A stretch of 64,000 nt of DNA from Streptomyces sp. GESEQ-35 (GCF_017948485.1 NZ_JAFFSX010000005.1:393118-457117), one strand, 5' to 3'. Counted from the stretch's first letter, positions 1 to 8,758 are shown. Notes: generated from the letters alone by a model not told the origin. Made by a program: numbers and translations.

Positions 1-309
1 GTCACCAACCAGCTCTGCGCCGACATCGAGAAGCTGTACCGCGACGGCATCGATCGCCCCAAGCTCGTCCACTGGTTCAAGGGGTACGAGCTGGTCTCCA
101 CCTACCTGGCTCCGCACCCCGGCTCCAAGTGGGCCAAGGGTCCCGAGGCCCTGGACCTGGCCCTGCCGCCGCGCAAGCTCGTCGATGACGTGCTTCCGGA
201 CGAGTTTCCGCTGAGCATGTTCTATGAGGCGCTGTCCAAGAAGCTCAAGAACGTGATTGCCTCGACTCGGGGCATCACCGGGGACACCGCCGAGCGGGTC
301 GCCGCGTGA
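1..309 (+). CDS. C-terminal end of a DUF6421-like protein (partial)
   Basis: An open frame runs in from the left edge and stops with TGA after 102 codons. The reading ends in basic and acidic helix-like sequence (KKLKNVIAS) and has no recognisable catalytic motif. I recall an uncharacterised Streptomyces family (DUF6421) sitting directly before an SDR and a threonine aldolase-like gene, and both order and tail fit; this is a recollection, not a search. Its last codons overlap a possible GTG (306) for the next gene, so the two are probably co-transcribed. The start and most of the gene lie outside the window. Confidence 0.6.
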   Translation, partial: VTNQLCADIEKLYRDGIDRPKLVHWFKGYELVSTYLAPHPGSKWAKGPEALDLALPPRKLVDDVLPDEFPLSMFYEALSKKLKNVIASTRGITGDTAERVAA

Positions 310-347
310 GCGACCGCACCAAGAATGCTGCTCAGGAGGCGAGGATC

Positions 348-1094
348 ATGGGGAACGGGGCTCTCAGCGGCGCGGTGATCGCGGTGGCCGGCGCGGGCGG
401 ACCCGCCGGGCGCGCGGCGCTGCTCAGGCTGGCCGAGGCGGGCGCGACCGTCGTCGGCTCGGACAACGACCCGGAGCGGCTGGCGGAGGCCGTGGACGCG
501 GCCAGCTACGCGCACGGCGGCGCCACCGTCGTCGGCGACACGGTCGATCTGCTCGACCTCCAGTCGACCCACGACTGGGCCACCCGCATCGAGAAGGACT
601 TCGGCCGGATCGACGGCCTGGTGCACCTCGTCGGCGGCTGGCGCGGCAGCGAGACCTTCACCAGGACCAACCTCGACGACTGGGACTTCCTGGAGCTGCT
701 GCTGATCCGCACGGTGCAGCACACCTCCCTCGCCTTCCACGAGGCGCTCCAGCGCAGCGACCGCGGCCGGTACGTCCTGATCAGCGCGGCCGGTGCCAGC
801 AAGCCCACCGCGGGCAACGCCGCCTACGCCGCCGCCAAGGCCGCCGCCGAGGCGTGGACGCTGGCCACGGCCGACTACTTCCGCAAGGCCGGGGGCGAGC
901 AGGGCCCGAACGCGGCGGCTGCGATCCTGGTGGTGAAGGCACTGGTGCACGACGCGATGCGCGCCGAGCGACCCAACGCGAAGTTCGCGGGCTTCACGGA
1001 CGTCAAGGACCTGGCCGACGCCGTCGTCGGCGTCTGGGACAAGCCCGCCGCTGAAGTGAACGGAAAACGTCTGTGGCTGACCGAGAAGCCGTGA
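348..1094 (+). CDS. SDR family NAD(P)-dependent oxidoreductase
   Basis: A 248-residue Rossmann-fold short-chain dehydrogenase. The N-terminal glycine-rich segment reads AVAGAGGPAGRAAL, close to the TGxxxGxG nucleotide site but with Ala replacing the usual Thr. The second half has SAAGASKPTAGNAAYAAAKAA, which supplies the Ser and the YxxxK catalytic residues. The start is taken at ATG 348 because AGGAGG (334-339) lies 8 nt upstream; a GTG at 306 overlapping the previous stop is the alternative. The stop overlaps the next gene's GTG by 4 nt, so it is translationally coupled to the lyase. Substrate unknown. Confidence 0.87.
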   Translation: MGNGALSGAVIAVAGAGGPAGRAALLRLAEAGATVVGSDNDPERLAEAVDAASYAHGGATVVGDTVDLLDLQSTHDWATRIEKDFGRIDGLVHLVGGWRGSETFTRTNLDDWDFLELLLIRTVQHTSLAFHEALQRSDRGRYVLISAAGASKPTAGNAAYAAAKAAAEAWTLATADYFRKAGGEQGPNAAAAILVVKALVHDAMRAERPNAKFAGFTDVKDLADAVVGVWDKPAAEVNGKRLWLTEKP

Positions 1095-2170
1095 ACCCTC
1101 CGAAGACCGCTTTTTCGCAGGCTCGTCGCCACCACGACCCGGAGATCCGCGGTTTCGCCAGCGACAACTACGCCGGGGCCCACCCCGAGGTGCTCGCCGC
1201 CCTGGCCCTGGCCAACGGCGGCCATCAGGTCGCGTACGGCGAGGACGCCTACACCGAGAACCTCCAGCGGATCATCCGCAGCCACTTCGGCGCCACCGCA
1301 GAGGCGTTCCCGGTCTTCAACGGCACCGGCGCCAACGTCGTCGCGCTCCAGGCGGTCACCGACCGCTGGGGCGCGGTGATCTGCGCCGAGAGCGCGCACA
1401 TCAACGTCGACGAGGGCGGCGCTCCCGAGCGCATGGGCGGCCTCAAGCTGCTCACCGTGCCCACACCCGACGGCAAGCTCACGCCCGAGCTGATCGACCG
1501 GCAGGCGTACGGTTGGGAGGACGAGCACCGGGCCATGCCGCAGGTCGTCTCCATAGCCCAGAGCACCGAACTCGGCACCGTCTACACGCCCGACGAGATC
1601 CACGCCATCTGCGAACACGCCCATGCGCACGGCATGAAGGTCCACGTCGACGGCTCCCGCCTCGCCAACGCGGCGGCGTCGCTCGACCTGCCCATGCGGA
1701 CCTTCACCAACGCGGTCGGCGTCGACATCCTCTCCCTCGGCGGGACCAAGAACGGCGCGCTGTTCGGCGAGGCGGTCGTCGTCATCAACCAGGACGCCGT
1801 CAGCCACATGAAGCACCTGCGCAAGCTGTCCATGCAGCTCGCCTCCAAGATGCGCTTCGTGTCGGTCCAGTTGGAGGCGCTGTTCGCCAAGGACCTGTGG
1901 CTGCGCAACGCCCGGCACTCCAACGAGATGGCCCAGCGGCTGGCGGAGGGCGTGCGCGCGGTACACGGCGTCGAACTCCTCCACCCGGTGCGGTCCAACG
2001 CCGTGTTCGCGCGCCTCCCGCACGACGTGAGCGAGCGTCTTCAGAAGCGGTTCCGTTTCTACTTCTGGGACGAGGCCGCGGGCGACGTGCGCTGGATGTG
2101 CGCCTTCGACACGACCGAGGAGGATGTGGACGCGTTCGTGGCGGCGCTGAAGGAGGAGATGGCGCGTTAG
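1091..2170 (+). CDS. Threonine aldolase / beta-eliminating lyase family PLP enzyme
   Basis: A 359-residue fold-type I PLP enzyme of the low-specificity threonine aldolase group, which cleaves beta-hydroxy amino acids to glycine and an aldehyde. Seen: N-terminal FASDNYAGAHPEVL, KVHVDGSRLANAA (the Asp/Arg cofactor-binding region), and SLGGTKNG, whose Lys should form the Schiff base. GTG 1091 overlaps the SDR stop as GTGA, arguing for coupled translation; an in-frame GTG at 1073 lacks a ribosome site. The final helix EEDVDAFVAALKEEM is typical of the family. The SDR partner might reduce or oxidise the same hydroxy amino acid, which is inference only. Confidence 0.88.
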   Translation: MNPPKTAFSQARRHHDPEIRGFASDNYAGAHPEVLAALALANGGHQVAYGEDAYTENLQRIIRSHFGATAEAFPVFNGTGANVVALQAVTDRWGAVICAESAHINVDEGGAPERMGGLKLLTVPTPDGKLTPELIDRQAYGWEDEHRAMPQVVSIAQSTELGTVYTPDEIHAICEHAHAHGMKVHVDGSRLANAAASLDLPMRTFTNAVGVDILSLGGTKNGALFGEAVVVINQDAVSHMKHLRKLSMQLASKMRFVSVQLEALFAKDLWLRNARHSNEMAQRLAEGVRAVHGVELLHPVRSNAVFARLPHDVSERLQKRFRFYFWDEAAGDVRWMCAFDTTEEDVDAFVAALKEEMAR

Positions 2171-2193
2171 GCCGTCTCCTCCCTCCTCACCGT

Positions 2194-3588
2194 TCAGCCG
2201 TTGACGACGATCGCCGCCGTGTTGTTGCGCAGGTTCGGATCGAATTTCCTGATCTCCAGCTCAGGCATGTCGTTGATGGTGGAGACGGTCGCCCGGGCAC
2301 CGCGTACCACCCGCTCGATCTGGAGCGGGATCTCGAAGGTGTGGGACGCCCCGGCGTGCAGCCAGATCGGCGTCGCGCAGAAGTAGTCGGTCGCGGGGCC
2401 GGGATCGTCCGGTTCCGAGGACCAGCACTCGTCCATGTCGAGCACCTTGGTGCCCTCCGGTGCCTGGAAGCGCACAACGGCGACCGGCGCGCCAACGCCC
2501 AGCGACGCCACCCATGCCGGGCCGCGGTTCGACACGGTCACCCGGGCAGTGACCGTGTCTCCGACGGCCCCGCGCACCCTGCTGCCGGTGAGCTTCAGGT
2601 CGGCGGTGTTCTTGGCGTCCAGGACGACGGTCCGGTAGTTGTCGGACAGGTCGAGGTCGTTCTCCGCGACCGCGGCCGGCTGCCCGGTCATGGGCCGCAG
2701 GTTCAACTCGGCGTCCGTTCCCCGGGTCCATGCCCCGTCGCCGCGGGCCTCTTCCAGCGCCGCGTCCGAATAGGGCAGGACGGAGTGGTCGAACCGCTCG
2801 TACAGCGCCTTCCGCCCGACGCCGAGCTCGGTCACCAGCGCGTACTGCTGCCCCGGAGCCACCGCCTCGTCCAGCACGCACAGCGCGAACGTACCGGTGT
2901 CCTGCTCCTGGTACTCGCAGTTGGCGTGCCGCTCCTTGAACCGCAGCCCGTAGGAGGCGTAGATCGACAGCAGCGTGCGATCCACGGCGCGGTTGCCGTT
3001 GTTGGCGACCGTCGCCCGTACGCGGGTGGCCGTGCCCGGCGTGAGCCCGCGCTGGTTCTCGGCCTGGCTGAGGCCGAGATCCGGTCCGTTGCCGAGGGTG
3101 ATCAGGGTCTCCGCCGGGCTCGAGGTCAGCTCCCCGGCGCCGGCCGTGTAGCGCAAGGACCCCGACGCGCTGGGATCCGCGTCCGGCAGCGCGCGGAGTC
3201 CGAGCCGGGCGGCCGGCACGCTCTCCGTCCCGGCCGGCATCTCCGGGAAGGTGCAATTCGCCTTGACCTCCGACTCGGGCACGCAGTTGGCGGGCCACGA
3301 CACCTGCGCGAAGGAGGCGATCTCGCTCGCGTCCACGGTCAGTTGCCCGCCCGGCACGCTGTTGTCGAGATTGTCGTGGGTGACCCCCACCGCAATACTC
3401 CGCTCACGTGCGCTGCCGTCCGCGTCCGGCCCGGGCAGCACCGTGTCCGACGGCACGCTGATCGACAACTGGTCGGAGACGGCGTGTGCGGGCCCGGCCC
3501 CGACCGCCACCAGGGCAGCGGCCGCGAGCACGCCCGCAAGAAGGCGGTGCCTCGCGCGTCTCGTCGGCCCGGTCTGCTGGTCCTTCAT
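2194..3588 (-). CDS. Secreted protein with DUF11/CARDB-like beta-sandwich repeats
   Basis: A 464-residue protein with a clear signal peptide: charged n-region (RRARHR), hydrophobic core LLAGVLAAAALVAVGAG, cleavage near AHA-VSD. The rest is beta-rich, with two related segments of the type DLxLS/TGS-x-VRGAVGDTVTARVTVSNRGPA, the pattern of extracellular DUF11/CARDB modules that sit on the cell surface or in the wall. No enzyme motif and no LPxTG anchor was seen, so it is probably released. A GAGGGGG ribosome site precedes ATG 3588. It converges on the lyase gene and diverges from the transglutaminase-like gene. Function unknown. Confidence 0.75.
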   Translation of the reverse strand: MKDQQTGPTRRARHRLLAGVLAAAALVAVGAGPAHAVSDQLSISVPSDTVLPGPDADGSARERSIAVGVTHDNLDNSVPGGQLTVDASEIASFAQVSWPANCVPESEVKANCTFPEMPAGTESVPAARLGLRALPDADPSASGSLRYTAGAGELTSSPAETLITLGNGPDLGLSQAENQRGLTPGTATRVRATVANNGNRAVDRTLLSIYASYGLRFKERHANCEYQEQDTGTFALCVLDEAVAPGQQYALVTELGVGRKALYERFDHSVLPYSDAALEEARGDGAWTRGTDAELNLRPMTGQPAAVAENDLDLSDNYRTVVLDAKNTADLKLTGSRVRGAVGDTVTARVTVSNRGPAWVASLGVGAPVAVVRFQAPEGTKVLDMDECWSSEPDDPGPATDYFCATPIWLHAGASHTFEIPLQIERVVRGARATVSTINDMPELEIRKFDPNLRNNTAAIVVNG

Positions 3589-3740
3589 GAATTCCCCCTC
3601 ATTGACGATCTGCCGGTGGCCGAGACCGGCGGCACTTGGGAATGGTTGTGCCGGGGTGTCTGGTTGCGGCGGTCTTCGGCCGTTCTCCAGCGGTCAGTAC
3701 GCGAGCGGGCTGCATAGGTATGCGTACAAGAGGAAATGCA

Positions 3741-3770
3741 TTGACTCGCCGTGACCTGCATATCTAGGCT
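3741..3770 (+). promoter_or_regulatory. Leaderless promoter for the transglutaminase-like gene
   Basis: TTGACT (3741-3746), an 18-nt spacer and TAGGCT (3765-3770) match the actinobacterial vegetative promoter (TTGACN, TAnnnT). The ATG at 3779 begins only 8 nt after the -10 box and has no ribosome site, so the transcript should start at or within a base of the start codon. Confidence 0.7.
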
Positions 3771-3778
3771 CTGCGGCT

Positions 3779-4351
3779 ATGCAGCTGATCCAGGAAACCC
3801 CTGACCTGTCCGCCTACTTGGCCGCCGATGACGCTATCGACCATGAGCATCCGGTGGTACGGGAGACCGCCGCCCGCCTTGCCAAAGGGGCTGTCGACTC
3901 GTATGCCTATGCGCGGGCCGCCTTCGAGTTCGTGCGTGACGCCGTCCCGCACTCGCAGGACTCCGGCGACCTACGGGTCACCTGGCGTGCCTCCGACGTC
4001 CTGGAGCAGGGCACGGGTATCTGCTACGCCAAGGCGCACGCCCTGGCGGCGCTGCTGCGGGCCGAGGACATTCCGACGGCGCTCTGCTATCAGCGGTTCG
4101 AGGTGCTGCACGGTCTCGTCGCCGTCCGGTTCAACGGTGCCTGGCACCGGCAGGATCCCAGGGGCAACAAGCCCGGCGTGGACGCCCAGTTCTCCCTCGA
4201 CGGCGAGCGGCTGGCCTTCGTGCCCGACCTTGAGTCCAATGAGATGGACTATCCAGTGCTGTACGCTGAACCGCACCCGGTCGTGCTCGACGCTCTCAAG
4301 GCAGCGCGCGACCGGCCGCACCTGTGGCAGACGCTCCCCACCGCACTCTGA
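3779..4351 (+). CDS. Transglutaminase-like superfamily protein
   Basis: A 190-residue cytoplasmic protein of the transglutaminase/protease-like fold. The catalytic triad can be placed: Cys in TGICYAKAHALAALLR, His in VLHGLVAVRFNGAWHR and Asp in RQDPRGNKPG. It has no signal peptide. Small stand-alone members are usually thiol amidases or proteases of unknown substrate. The start is dictated by the leaderless promoter immediately upstream. The B3/B4 gene follows after 13 nt, so the two likely form an operon and may act on the same peptide or aminoacyl substrate. Confidence 0.8.
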   Translation: MQLIQETPDLSAYLAADDAIDHEHPVVRETAARLAKGAVDSYAYARAAFEFVRDAVPHSQDSGDLRVTWRASDVLEQGTGICYAKAHALAALLRAEDIPTALCYQRFEVLHGLVAVRFNGAWHRQDPRGNKPGVDAQFSLDGERLAFVPDLESNEMDYPVLYAEPHPVVLDALKAARDRPHLWQTLPTAL

Positions 4352-4364
4352 GGCAAGGCCGACC

Positions 4365-5069
4365 ATGACTCTCACCCTGACCGTGTCCGAAGAGGTGCGC
4401 GCCCTCGCACCCGGCTTCACGCACATCGCCGTCGAGGCGCACGGCCTCGTCAACGGACCCAGTACCGCGGGCAGTTCGGCGCTCCTCGACGCCGCCGCCC
4501 GCAGGCTCGCCGTACGCCTGGACGGACGGGCGCCGCACGAGGACCCGCACATGGTGGCCTGGCGGGAGGCCTACACGGCGTTCGGGTCGAAGCCGTCGCG
4601 GACCCGCAACTCGGCGGAAGCGCTGGCCAAGCGGGCGTTGTCGGAGGCCGGGCTGCCCCGGATCAATGTGCTCGTCGACCTCTACAACGCCATCAGCGTC
4701 GCCCACCTGATCCCCGTCGGCGGCGAGGACCTCGACCGCGTCCAGGGCGGTATGCGTCTTCTGCGGGCCACCGGCGACGAGGACTTCGTGACCGTCGCCG
4801 CGGGCGAGGACGTCGTCGAACACCCGGACGCCGGCGAGGTGGTGTGGTGCGACGAGACCGGTGTGACCTGCCGCCGCTGGAACTGGCGCCAGGGGCCGCG
4901 CACCCGGCTCACCGAGGAGAGCGTCTCGGCGATCTTCCTGCTGGAGAGCCTGGCGCCGATGCCGGTCGCCGACGTCGAGACGGCGGCCGCCGAGCTCGCC
5001 GAACTGCTGGAGAAGTTCAGCCCCGGAGCGCGTATCGAGATCCGTGCCGCCGAACCGGTGCGGGGCTGA
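4365..5069 (+). CDS. B3/B4 domain protein (PheRS beta-like)
   Basis: A 234-residue protein matching the B3/B4 domain of the phenylalanyl-tRNA synthetase beta chain, found free-standing in many bacteria and there linked to aminoacyl-tRNA editing or unknown functions. Seen: AYTAFGSKPSRTRNSAEALAKR and the LPRINVLVDLYNAISVAHLIPVGGEDLD stretch, whose VDxYNxxS/T-VxxxxP-G-x-D pattern is the family hallmark. ATG 4365 follows the transglutaminase-like gene by 13 nt. It ends about 55 nt before the convergent acyltransferase. Confidence 0.82.
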   Translation: MTLTLTVSEEVRALAPGFTHIAVEAHGLVNGPSTAGSSALLDAAARRLAVRLDGRAPHEDPHMVAWREAYTAFGSKPSRTRNSAEALAKRALSEAGLPRINVLVDLYNAISVAHLIPVGGEDLDRVQGGMRLLRATGDEDFVTVAAGEDVVEHPDAGEVVWCDETGVTCRRWNWRQGPRTRLTEESVSAIFLLESLAPMPVADVETAAAELAELLEKFSPGARIEIRAAEPVRG

Positions 5070-5123
5070 TCGGCAGCGCGAACGCCGTCACCGCCGCGCC
5101 GGCCGCCGTAGAACTGCGCGGTG

Positions 5124-5852
5124 TCAGCGGGCCTCGGCCGCGCGGACCTGCTCCGGCGTCGGCGCCGTACCGCCGAGGTGCGCCGGCATCCACCAGGTGT
5201 CCTGGGCGTCCTTGGGGCGTACGGGGTAGGCGCGCTGCGCGGCTTCGAGGAGTTCCTGTACGGCATCGCGCAGTTGGCGCGTAATGGCGCCGGCGTACTT
5301 GTCGCGGGAGGCCTCGATCGCCTCGCCGACCCGGATGGTGATCGGGGTGTGGCTGCGCTTGAAGTTCTTCGGGTGCCCCTTGGTCCACAGCCGCTGCGTG
5401 CCCCACAGGGCCATCGGGATCAGCGGCACGCCCGCCTCCTGGGCCAGCCGGGCGGCGCCCGACTTGAAGCTCTTCAGCGTGAACGACTCCGAGATCGTGG
5501 CCTCCGGGAACACCCCGACGATCTCCCCGGAGCGCAGCGAGTCCAGCGCGTGCGCGTACGCCGCCTCACCCTGCTTGCGGTCCACGGGAATGTGCTTCAT
5601 CCCGCGCATCAGCGGTCCGGAGATCTTGTGCCGGAATACGGACTCCTTCGCCATGAAGCGCACCAGGCGCTTCTGCGGGAGCGCCGCCAGGCCGTCGAAG
5701 ATGAAGTCCAGATAGCTGATGTGGTTGCTCACCAGCACGGCGCCGCCCGAGCGCGGAATGTTCTCCGACCCCTTGCAGTCGATCTTCAGGTCCCACGCCT
5801 TGAACAAAGTGACGGCGAGACCGACAACGGGGCGGTAGACAAGCTCTGCCAT
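5124..5852 (-). CDS. 1-acyl-sn-glycerol-3-phosphate acyltransferase family (PlsC-like)
   Basis: A 242-residue member of the lysophospholipid acyltransferase family, which esterifies a glycerophosphate or related alcohol at the membrane. Motif I NHxxxxD is present as SNHISYLD, motif III as VFPEATIS (FPEGTRS-type with Ala for Gly), and motif IV as GVPLIPMAL. The N-terminus (ELVYRPVVGLAVTLFKAW) is a short membrane-associating helix. The C-terminal tail is Ala/Arg-rich. A purine-rich GAAGGAAGGG stretch lies 12 nt before ATG 5852. Which acceptor it uses cannot be told; the phosphatidic-acid role is the default for the family. Confidence 0.87.
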   Translation of the reverse strand: MAELVYRPVVGLAVTLFKAWDLKIDCKGSENIPRSGGAVLVSNHISYLDFIFDGLAALPQKRLVRFMAKESVFRHKISGPLMRGMKHIPVDRKQGEAAYAHALDSLRSGEIVGVFPEATISESFTLKSFKSGAARLAQEAGVPLIPMALWGTQRLWTKGHPKNFKRSHTPITIRVGEAIEASRDKYAGAITRQLRDAVQELLEAAQRAYPVRPKDAQDTWWMPAHLGGTAPTPEQVRAAEAR

Positions 5853-6039
5853 GGACGGGGTGAACCCTTCCTTCTCTGCCAGGTAAAGGGCTCCCGGCGG
5901 GAAAGTTACGCAGCCGTAGGTTTACGGCATCTCGCAGATGGTGCCCGAAGAACGGACGGACAGCCAGTGTTCGTGCCTGTCGACGGCGAGATCCTCGTCA
6001 CTTCGACCCCATGATCCACCTCGGGCTTTTACGCCGCCT

Positions 6040-6456
6040 TTACTCCGTGCGTACCGTCACCCTGCGGATGAGCAGGTACATCTCGCACCCCAGGCAATAC
6101 CCGAATGCAGCATTGAGAAAGGCGGCGGCGAGCGCGATCCCGGTCGCCGCGAGCCCCAGCCAGAGCGGCCCCAGCGCGTAGCCGACCAGCCCGAGCCCCG
6201 CGAAGAGGAGCCCCACCGCCTGCGCGAAGCGGGGCGGCTCGGGCGGCTCGAACTCGGTGGGCGGCCCGATCCGGGGTCGTACCGCCTTCCGGAAGAGCCA
6301 GCCGTACGGCGAACGGCTCACTCCGCCCGCGGCGCCCAGCGCGAATGCCAGTGTCTGCCAGGCCAGCAGCCAGGCGCTGCCGGTGATCAGAACGACCGCC
6401 AGTACAACAGTGGTCACGGCCGCTCCGAACCGCGGTCCCCTTGCATCGATGTCCAT
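6040..6456 (-). CDS. DUF4395 family membrane protein
   Basis: A 138-residue protein with four hydrophobic segments (VTTVVLAVVLITGSAWLLAW, TLAFALGAAGG, FAQAVGLLFAGLGLVGYALG, LAATGIALAAAFLNAAFGYCLGC). FGYCLGCEMYLL near the C-terminus carries the CxxC pair characteristic of DUF4395. ATG 6456 is chosen over an upstream TTG (6465). It is divergent from a membrane-tethered thioredoxin only 77 nt away, a pairing I recall as conserved in actinobacteria, which suggests a thiol-disulfide partnership at the membrane. Confidence 0.82.
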   Translation of the reverse strand: MDIDARGPRFGAAVTTVVLAVVLITGSAWLLAWQTLAFALGAAGGVSRSPYGWLFRKAVRPRIGPPTEFEPPEPPRFAQAVGLLFAGLGLVGYALGPLWLGLAATGIALAAAFLNAAFGYCLGCEMYLLIRRVTVRTE

Positions 6457-6533
6457 GGGAATCAAGCATTCCGCAGGGGAAAGGGTTTGGGGTGGCGGGA
6501 ATCTTTGCAGTCGTGTGAATGCTTGAGGAGACG

Positions 6534-6947
6534 ATGACCGGACTTGTGGTGTGCGTGGCGGTGCTCGTGGTGGCGAGCGCCTACGGAGTGCTGCATCGGT
6601 GGCGGAACGGGAGAGTACGGGTGCGCGGGCGCGATGACGGAAAGCTGCTCGGCGCGGCCGAGTTGGGTGAGGATCTCGGCGAGCGCGCCACCCTCGTGCA
6701 GTTCTCCAGCGCCTTCTGCGCGCCCTGCCGCGCGACCCGGCGGATTCTCGGCGAGGTGGCCGAGATGGTGCCGGGCGTGGCCCACGTCGAGATCGACGCC
6801 GAGGCCCGGCTGGAGCTCGTCCGCCGACTCGGCATCCTCAAGACCCCGACCGTGCTGGTCCTGGACGCCGACGGCCAGGTGGTGCGGCGGGCCACCGGCC
6901 AGCCGCGCAAGGCGGATGTGATCGCGGCCCTGGGGGAGGCGGTCTGA
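6534..6947 (+). CDS. Membrane-anchored thioredoxin family protein
   Basis: A 137-residue thioredoxin. An N-terminal hydrophobic segment (GLVVCVAVLVVASAYGVLH) followed by RRW-type basic residues acts as a membrane anchor, and a thioredoxin domain follows with the active site FCAPCRAT (WCGPC variant with Phe-Cys-Ala-Pro-Cys) and the cis-Pro in LKTPTVLVLDADG. ATG 6534 has GAGGAG at 6525-6530; an in-frame ATG at 6519 has no such site. It shares its promoter region with the divergent DUF4395 gene, whose own CxxC may be its redox partner. Confidence 0.87.
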   Translation: MTGLVVCVAVLVVASAYGVLHRWRNGRVRVRGRDDGKLLGAAELGEDLGERATLVQFSSAFCAPCRATRRILGEVAEMVPGVAHVEIDAEARLELVRRLGILKTPTVLVLDADGQVVRRATGQPRKADVIAALGEAV

Positions 6948-7144
6948 CCACGGTGAGGCATCTCCCATATGCCGGGACGTACTTGACTGTGCGCACCACC
7001 TATCGTCAGCCTGACCGTATGCTTCAGGAACTCCTTCTTTTCGGGCGGGTGCACATCGATCTCGCCCGCCATGCGAGCGCGCGCTGTCCGGGCCGTTGAA
7101 CATCCCAGGACCGCTCGTCGCTCTCCCCGCAGAAGGACAACTCC

Positions 7145-7654
7145 ATGACGGCCACGCCCGATCTGGTCACCCCTCCGCTCACCACGACCGACCTGTTCCG
7201 CTCCGTCTTCCGGCGCCACGCGGCGGGCGTCGCCGTCATCACCGCGCACGGTGACAGTGGCCCGGCAGGCTTCACCGCCACCTCCCTGACCTCGGTCTCG
7301 GCCGAACCGCCGCTCGTGTCCTTCGGTATCGGCACCGGCGCCTCCAGCTGGCCCGCGATAGCCGGGGCCGACCATGTCGGCGTACACATACTCGGCGAGC
7401 ACCAGCGGGAACTCGCCGCGACCTTCGCCCGCAGTGGCGCCGACCGCTTCGGCGCGTCCACCGTCTGGCGGGAGGGGCCGGAAGGAGTTCCGGTCCTCGA
7501 CGGCGTCCTTGCCTGGCTCGTGTGCCGGGTCCACGCGCGCGTGCCTGCGGGGGATCACCGCATCGTGCTGGCCGAGGTCGTCCACGGCGACCCCACGGGA
7601 CCCGGACGTCCGCTCGTGTACCACCAGGGGCGGTTCACCTCGCTGGGTGACTGA
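7145..7654 (+). CDS. Flavin reductase family protein
   Basis: A 169-residue FMN-binding split-barrel protein of the flavin reductase group, which reduces free or bound flavin with NAD(P)H for oxygenases or electron-transfer partners. Seen: FRRHAAGVAVITA, GFTATSLTSVSAEPPLVSFGI (the FTATS(F/L)xSVSxxPPL signature) and VGVHILGEHQRELAATFA (the LxxxQ.xLAxxFA motif). The full family length is present. It precedes the electron-transfer flavoprotein genes by 219 nt with its own intervening regulatory region, so a separate transcript is likely. Confidence 0.88.
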   Translation: MTATPDLVTPPLTTTDLFRSVFRRHAAGVAVITAHGDSGPAGFTATSLTSVSAEPPLVSFGIGTGASSWPAIAGADHVGVHILGEHQRELAATFARSGADRFGASTVWREGPEGVPVLDGVLAWLVCRVHARVPAGDHRIVLAEVVHGDPTGPGRPLVYHQGRFTSLGD

Positions 7655-7819
7655 CCCGGCTCCGGACTCTTCTGCGGGACCGTCGAGTTCCGGTTACGCT
7701 GCGTTGCGAAGGTCACAGTTCAAAGCGCTTGCTTAGCGGGCAGGAACTGGGTGTACTGGCGAGTAATATTTCGGTCGGAGCGCAGCCCGCCCCGACCGGG
7801 ATCGGCCGCTTGGGGCGCC

Positions 7820-7842
7820 TATGCTGCCTGCAAGTAGGCAGC
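7820..7842 (+). promoter_or_regulatory. Candidate etfB -10 box and 5'UTR hairpin
   Basis: TATGCT (7820-7825) fits a -10 box, though no good -35 stands 17-18 nt upstream. A perfect inverted repeat GCTGCCT/AGGCAGC with a 6-nt loop occupies 7823-7842, about 30 nt before the etfB GTG. It could be an operator or a leader hairpin. Confidence 0.35.
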
Positions 7843-7873
7843 CGAAAAATGACGATGCAGTAGGAGAGCCGGC

Positions 7874-8659
7874 GTGAGCTTGAGGATCGTTGTCACCGTG
7901 AAGTACGTGCCCGACGCCACTGGCGACCGGCACTTCGCCGATGACCTGACCGTCGACCGGGACGACGTGGACGGTCTGCTCTCCGAGCTCGACGAATATG
8001 CCGTCGAGCAGGCGCTGCAGATCGCCGACGACGCCGACGACGCCGAGATCACCGTCCTGACCGTGGGCCCCGAGGACGCCAAGGACGCGCTCCGCAAGGC
8101 CCTTTCGATGGGCGCCGACAAGGCGATCCACGTCGAGGACGACGACGTGCACGGCACCGACGCCATCGGCACCTCTCTGGTACTGGCCAAGGCGATCGAG
8201 AAGGCCGGCTACGACCTGGTCATCTCCGGCATGGCCTCCACCGACGGCACCATGGGCGTCGTACCGGCGCTGCTGGCCGAGCGGCTGGGCGTCCCGCAGG
8301 TCACGCTGCTCTCCGAGGTCTCCGTCGAGGACGGCACCGTCAAGGGCCGGCGTGACGGCGACGCCGCCTCCGAGACCCTGGAGGCCTCGCTGCCGGCCGT
8401 CGTGTCGGTCACCGACCAGTCGGGCGAGGCCCGTTACCCGTCCTTCAAGGGCATCATGGCGGCCAAGAAGAAGCCGGTCGAGTCCTGGGACCTGTCCGAC
8501 CTGGACCTGGAGGCCGAGGAGGTCGGCCTGGAGGGTGCCTACACCGTCGTCGACTCCGCGGCCGAGCGCCCGGCCCGTACCGCCGGCACGATCGTCAAGG
8601 ACGAGGGCGAGGGCGGCAAGCAGCTCGCTGAGTTCCTCGCGGGCCAGAAGTTCATCTAG
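7874..8659 (+). CDS. etfB: Electron transfer flavoprotein subunit beta
   Basis: A 261-residue EtfB/FixA protein that, with EtfA, accepts electrons from acyl-CoA and other dehydrogenases and passes them to the respiratory chain. Seen: KYVPDATGDRHFADDLTVDRD, the AMP-binding region LTVGPEDAKDALRKALSMGADKAIHV, and the ETF-beta signature region around DLVISGMASTDGTMGVVPALLAERLG. A GGAGAG site precedes GTG 7874. etfA follows after a 99-nt gap and they end in one terminator, so they are a single transcription unit. Confidence 0.95.
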   Translation: MSLRIVVTVKYVPDATGDRHFADDLTVDRDDVDGLLSELDEYAVEQALQIADDADDAEITVLTVGPEDAKDALRKALSMGADKAIHVEDDDVHGTDAIGTSLVLAKAIEKAGYDLVISGMASTDGTMGVVPALLAERLGVPQVTLLSEVSVEDGTVKGRRDGDAASETLEASLPAVVSVTDQSGEARYPSFKGIMAAKKKPVESWDLSDLDLEAEEVGLEGAYTVVDSAAERPARTAGTIVKDEGEGGKQLAEFLAGQKFI

Positions 8660-8758
8660 CCGCTGCGGGTCCGGGGGCTGCCCCCGGGCTGACTCGGCAT
8701 CCGAGGCCCATCCGCTTACGCCCCCTCAATCCTTCGCAATTCGCAGGAGACCATTCCC

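Noticed and set aside
875..2023. Long minus-strand frame opposite the SDR and lyase genes
   Set aside because: Composition (Gly/Val/Asp/Arg runs) is that of a shadow frame in high-GC DNA; the plus-strand genes have clear family motifs.
1513..3717. 734-codon plus-strand frame across the lyase end and the secreted gene
   Set aside because: It is antisense to or out of frame with two recognisable genes and reads as Arg/Pro/Gly-rich noise.
7719..7731. CAAAGCGCTTGC before etfB as a LacI-type operator
   Set aside because: Contains AAGCGCTT, but no regulator is adjacent and the palindrome is too short to claim.
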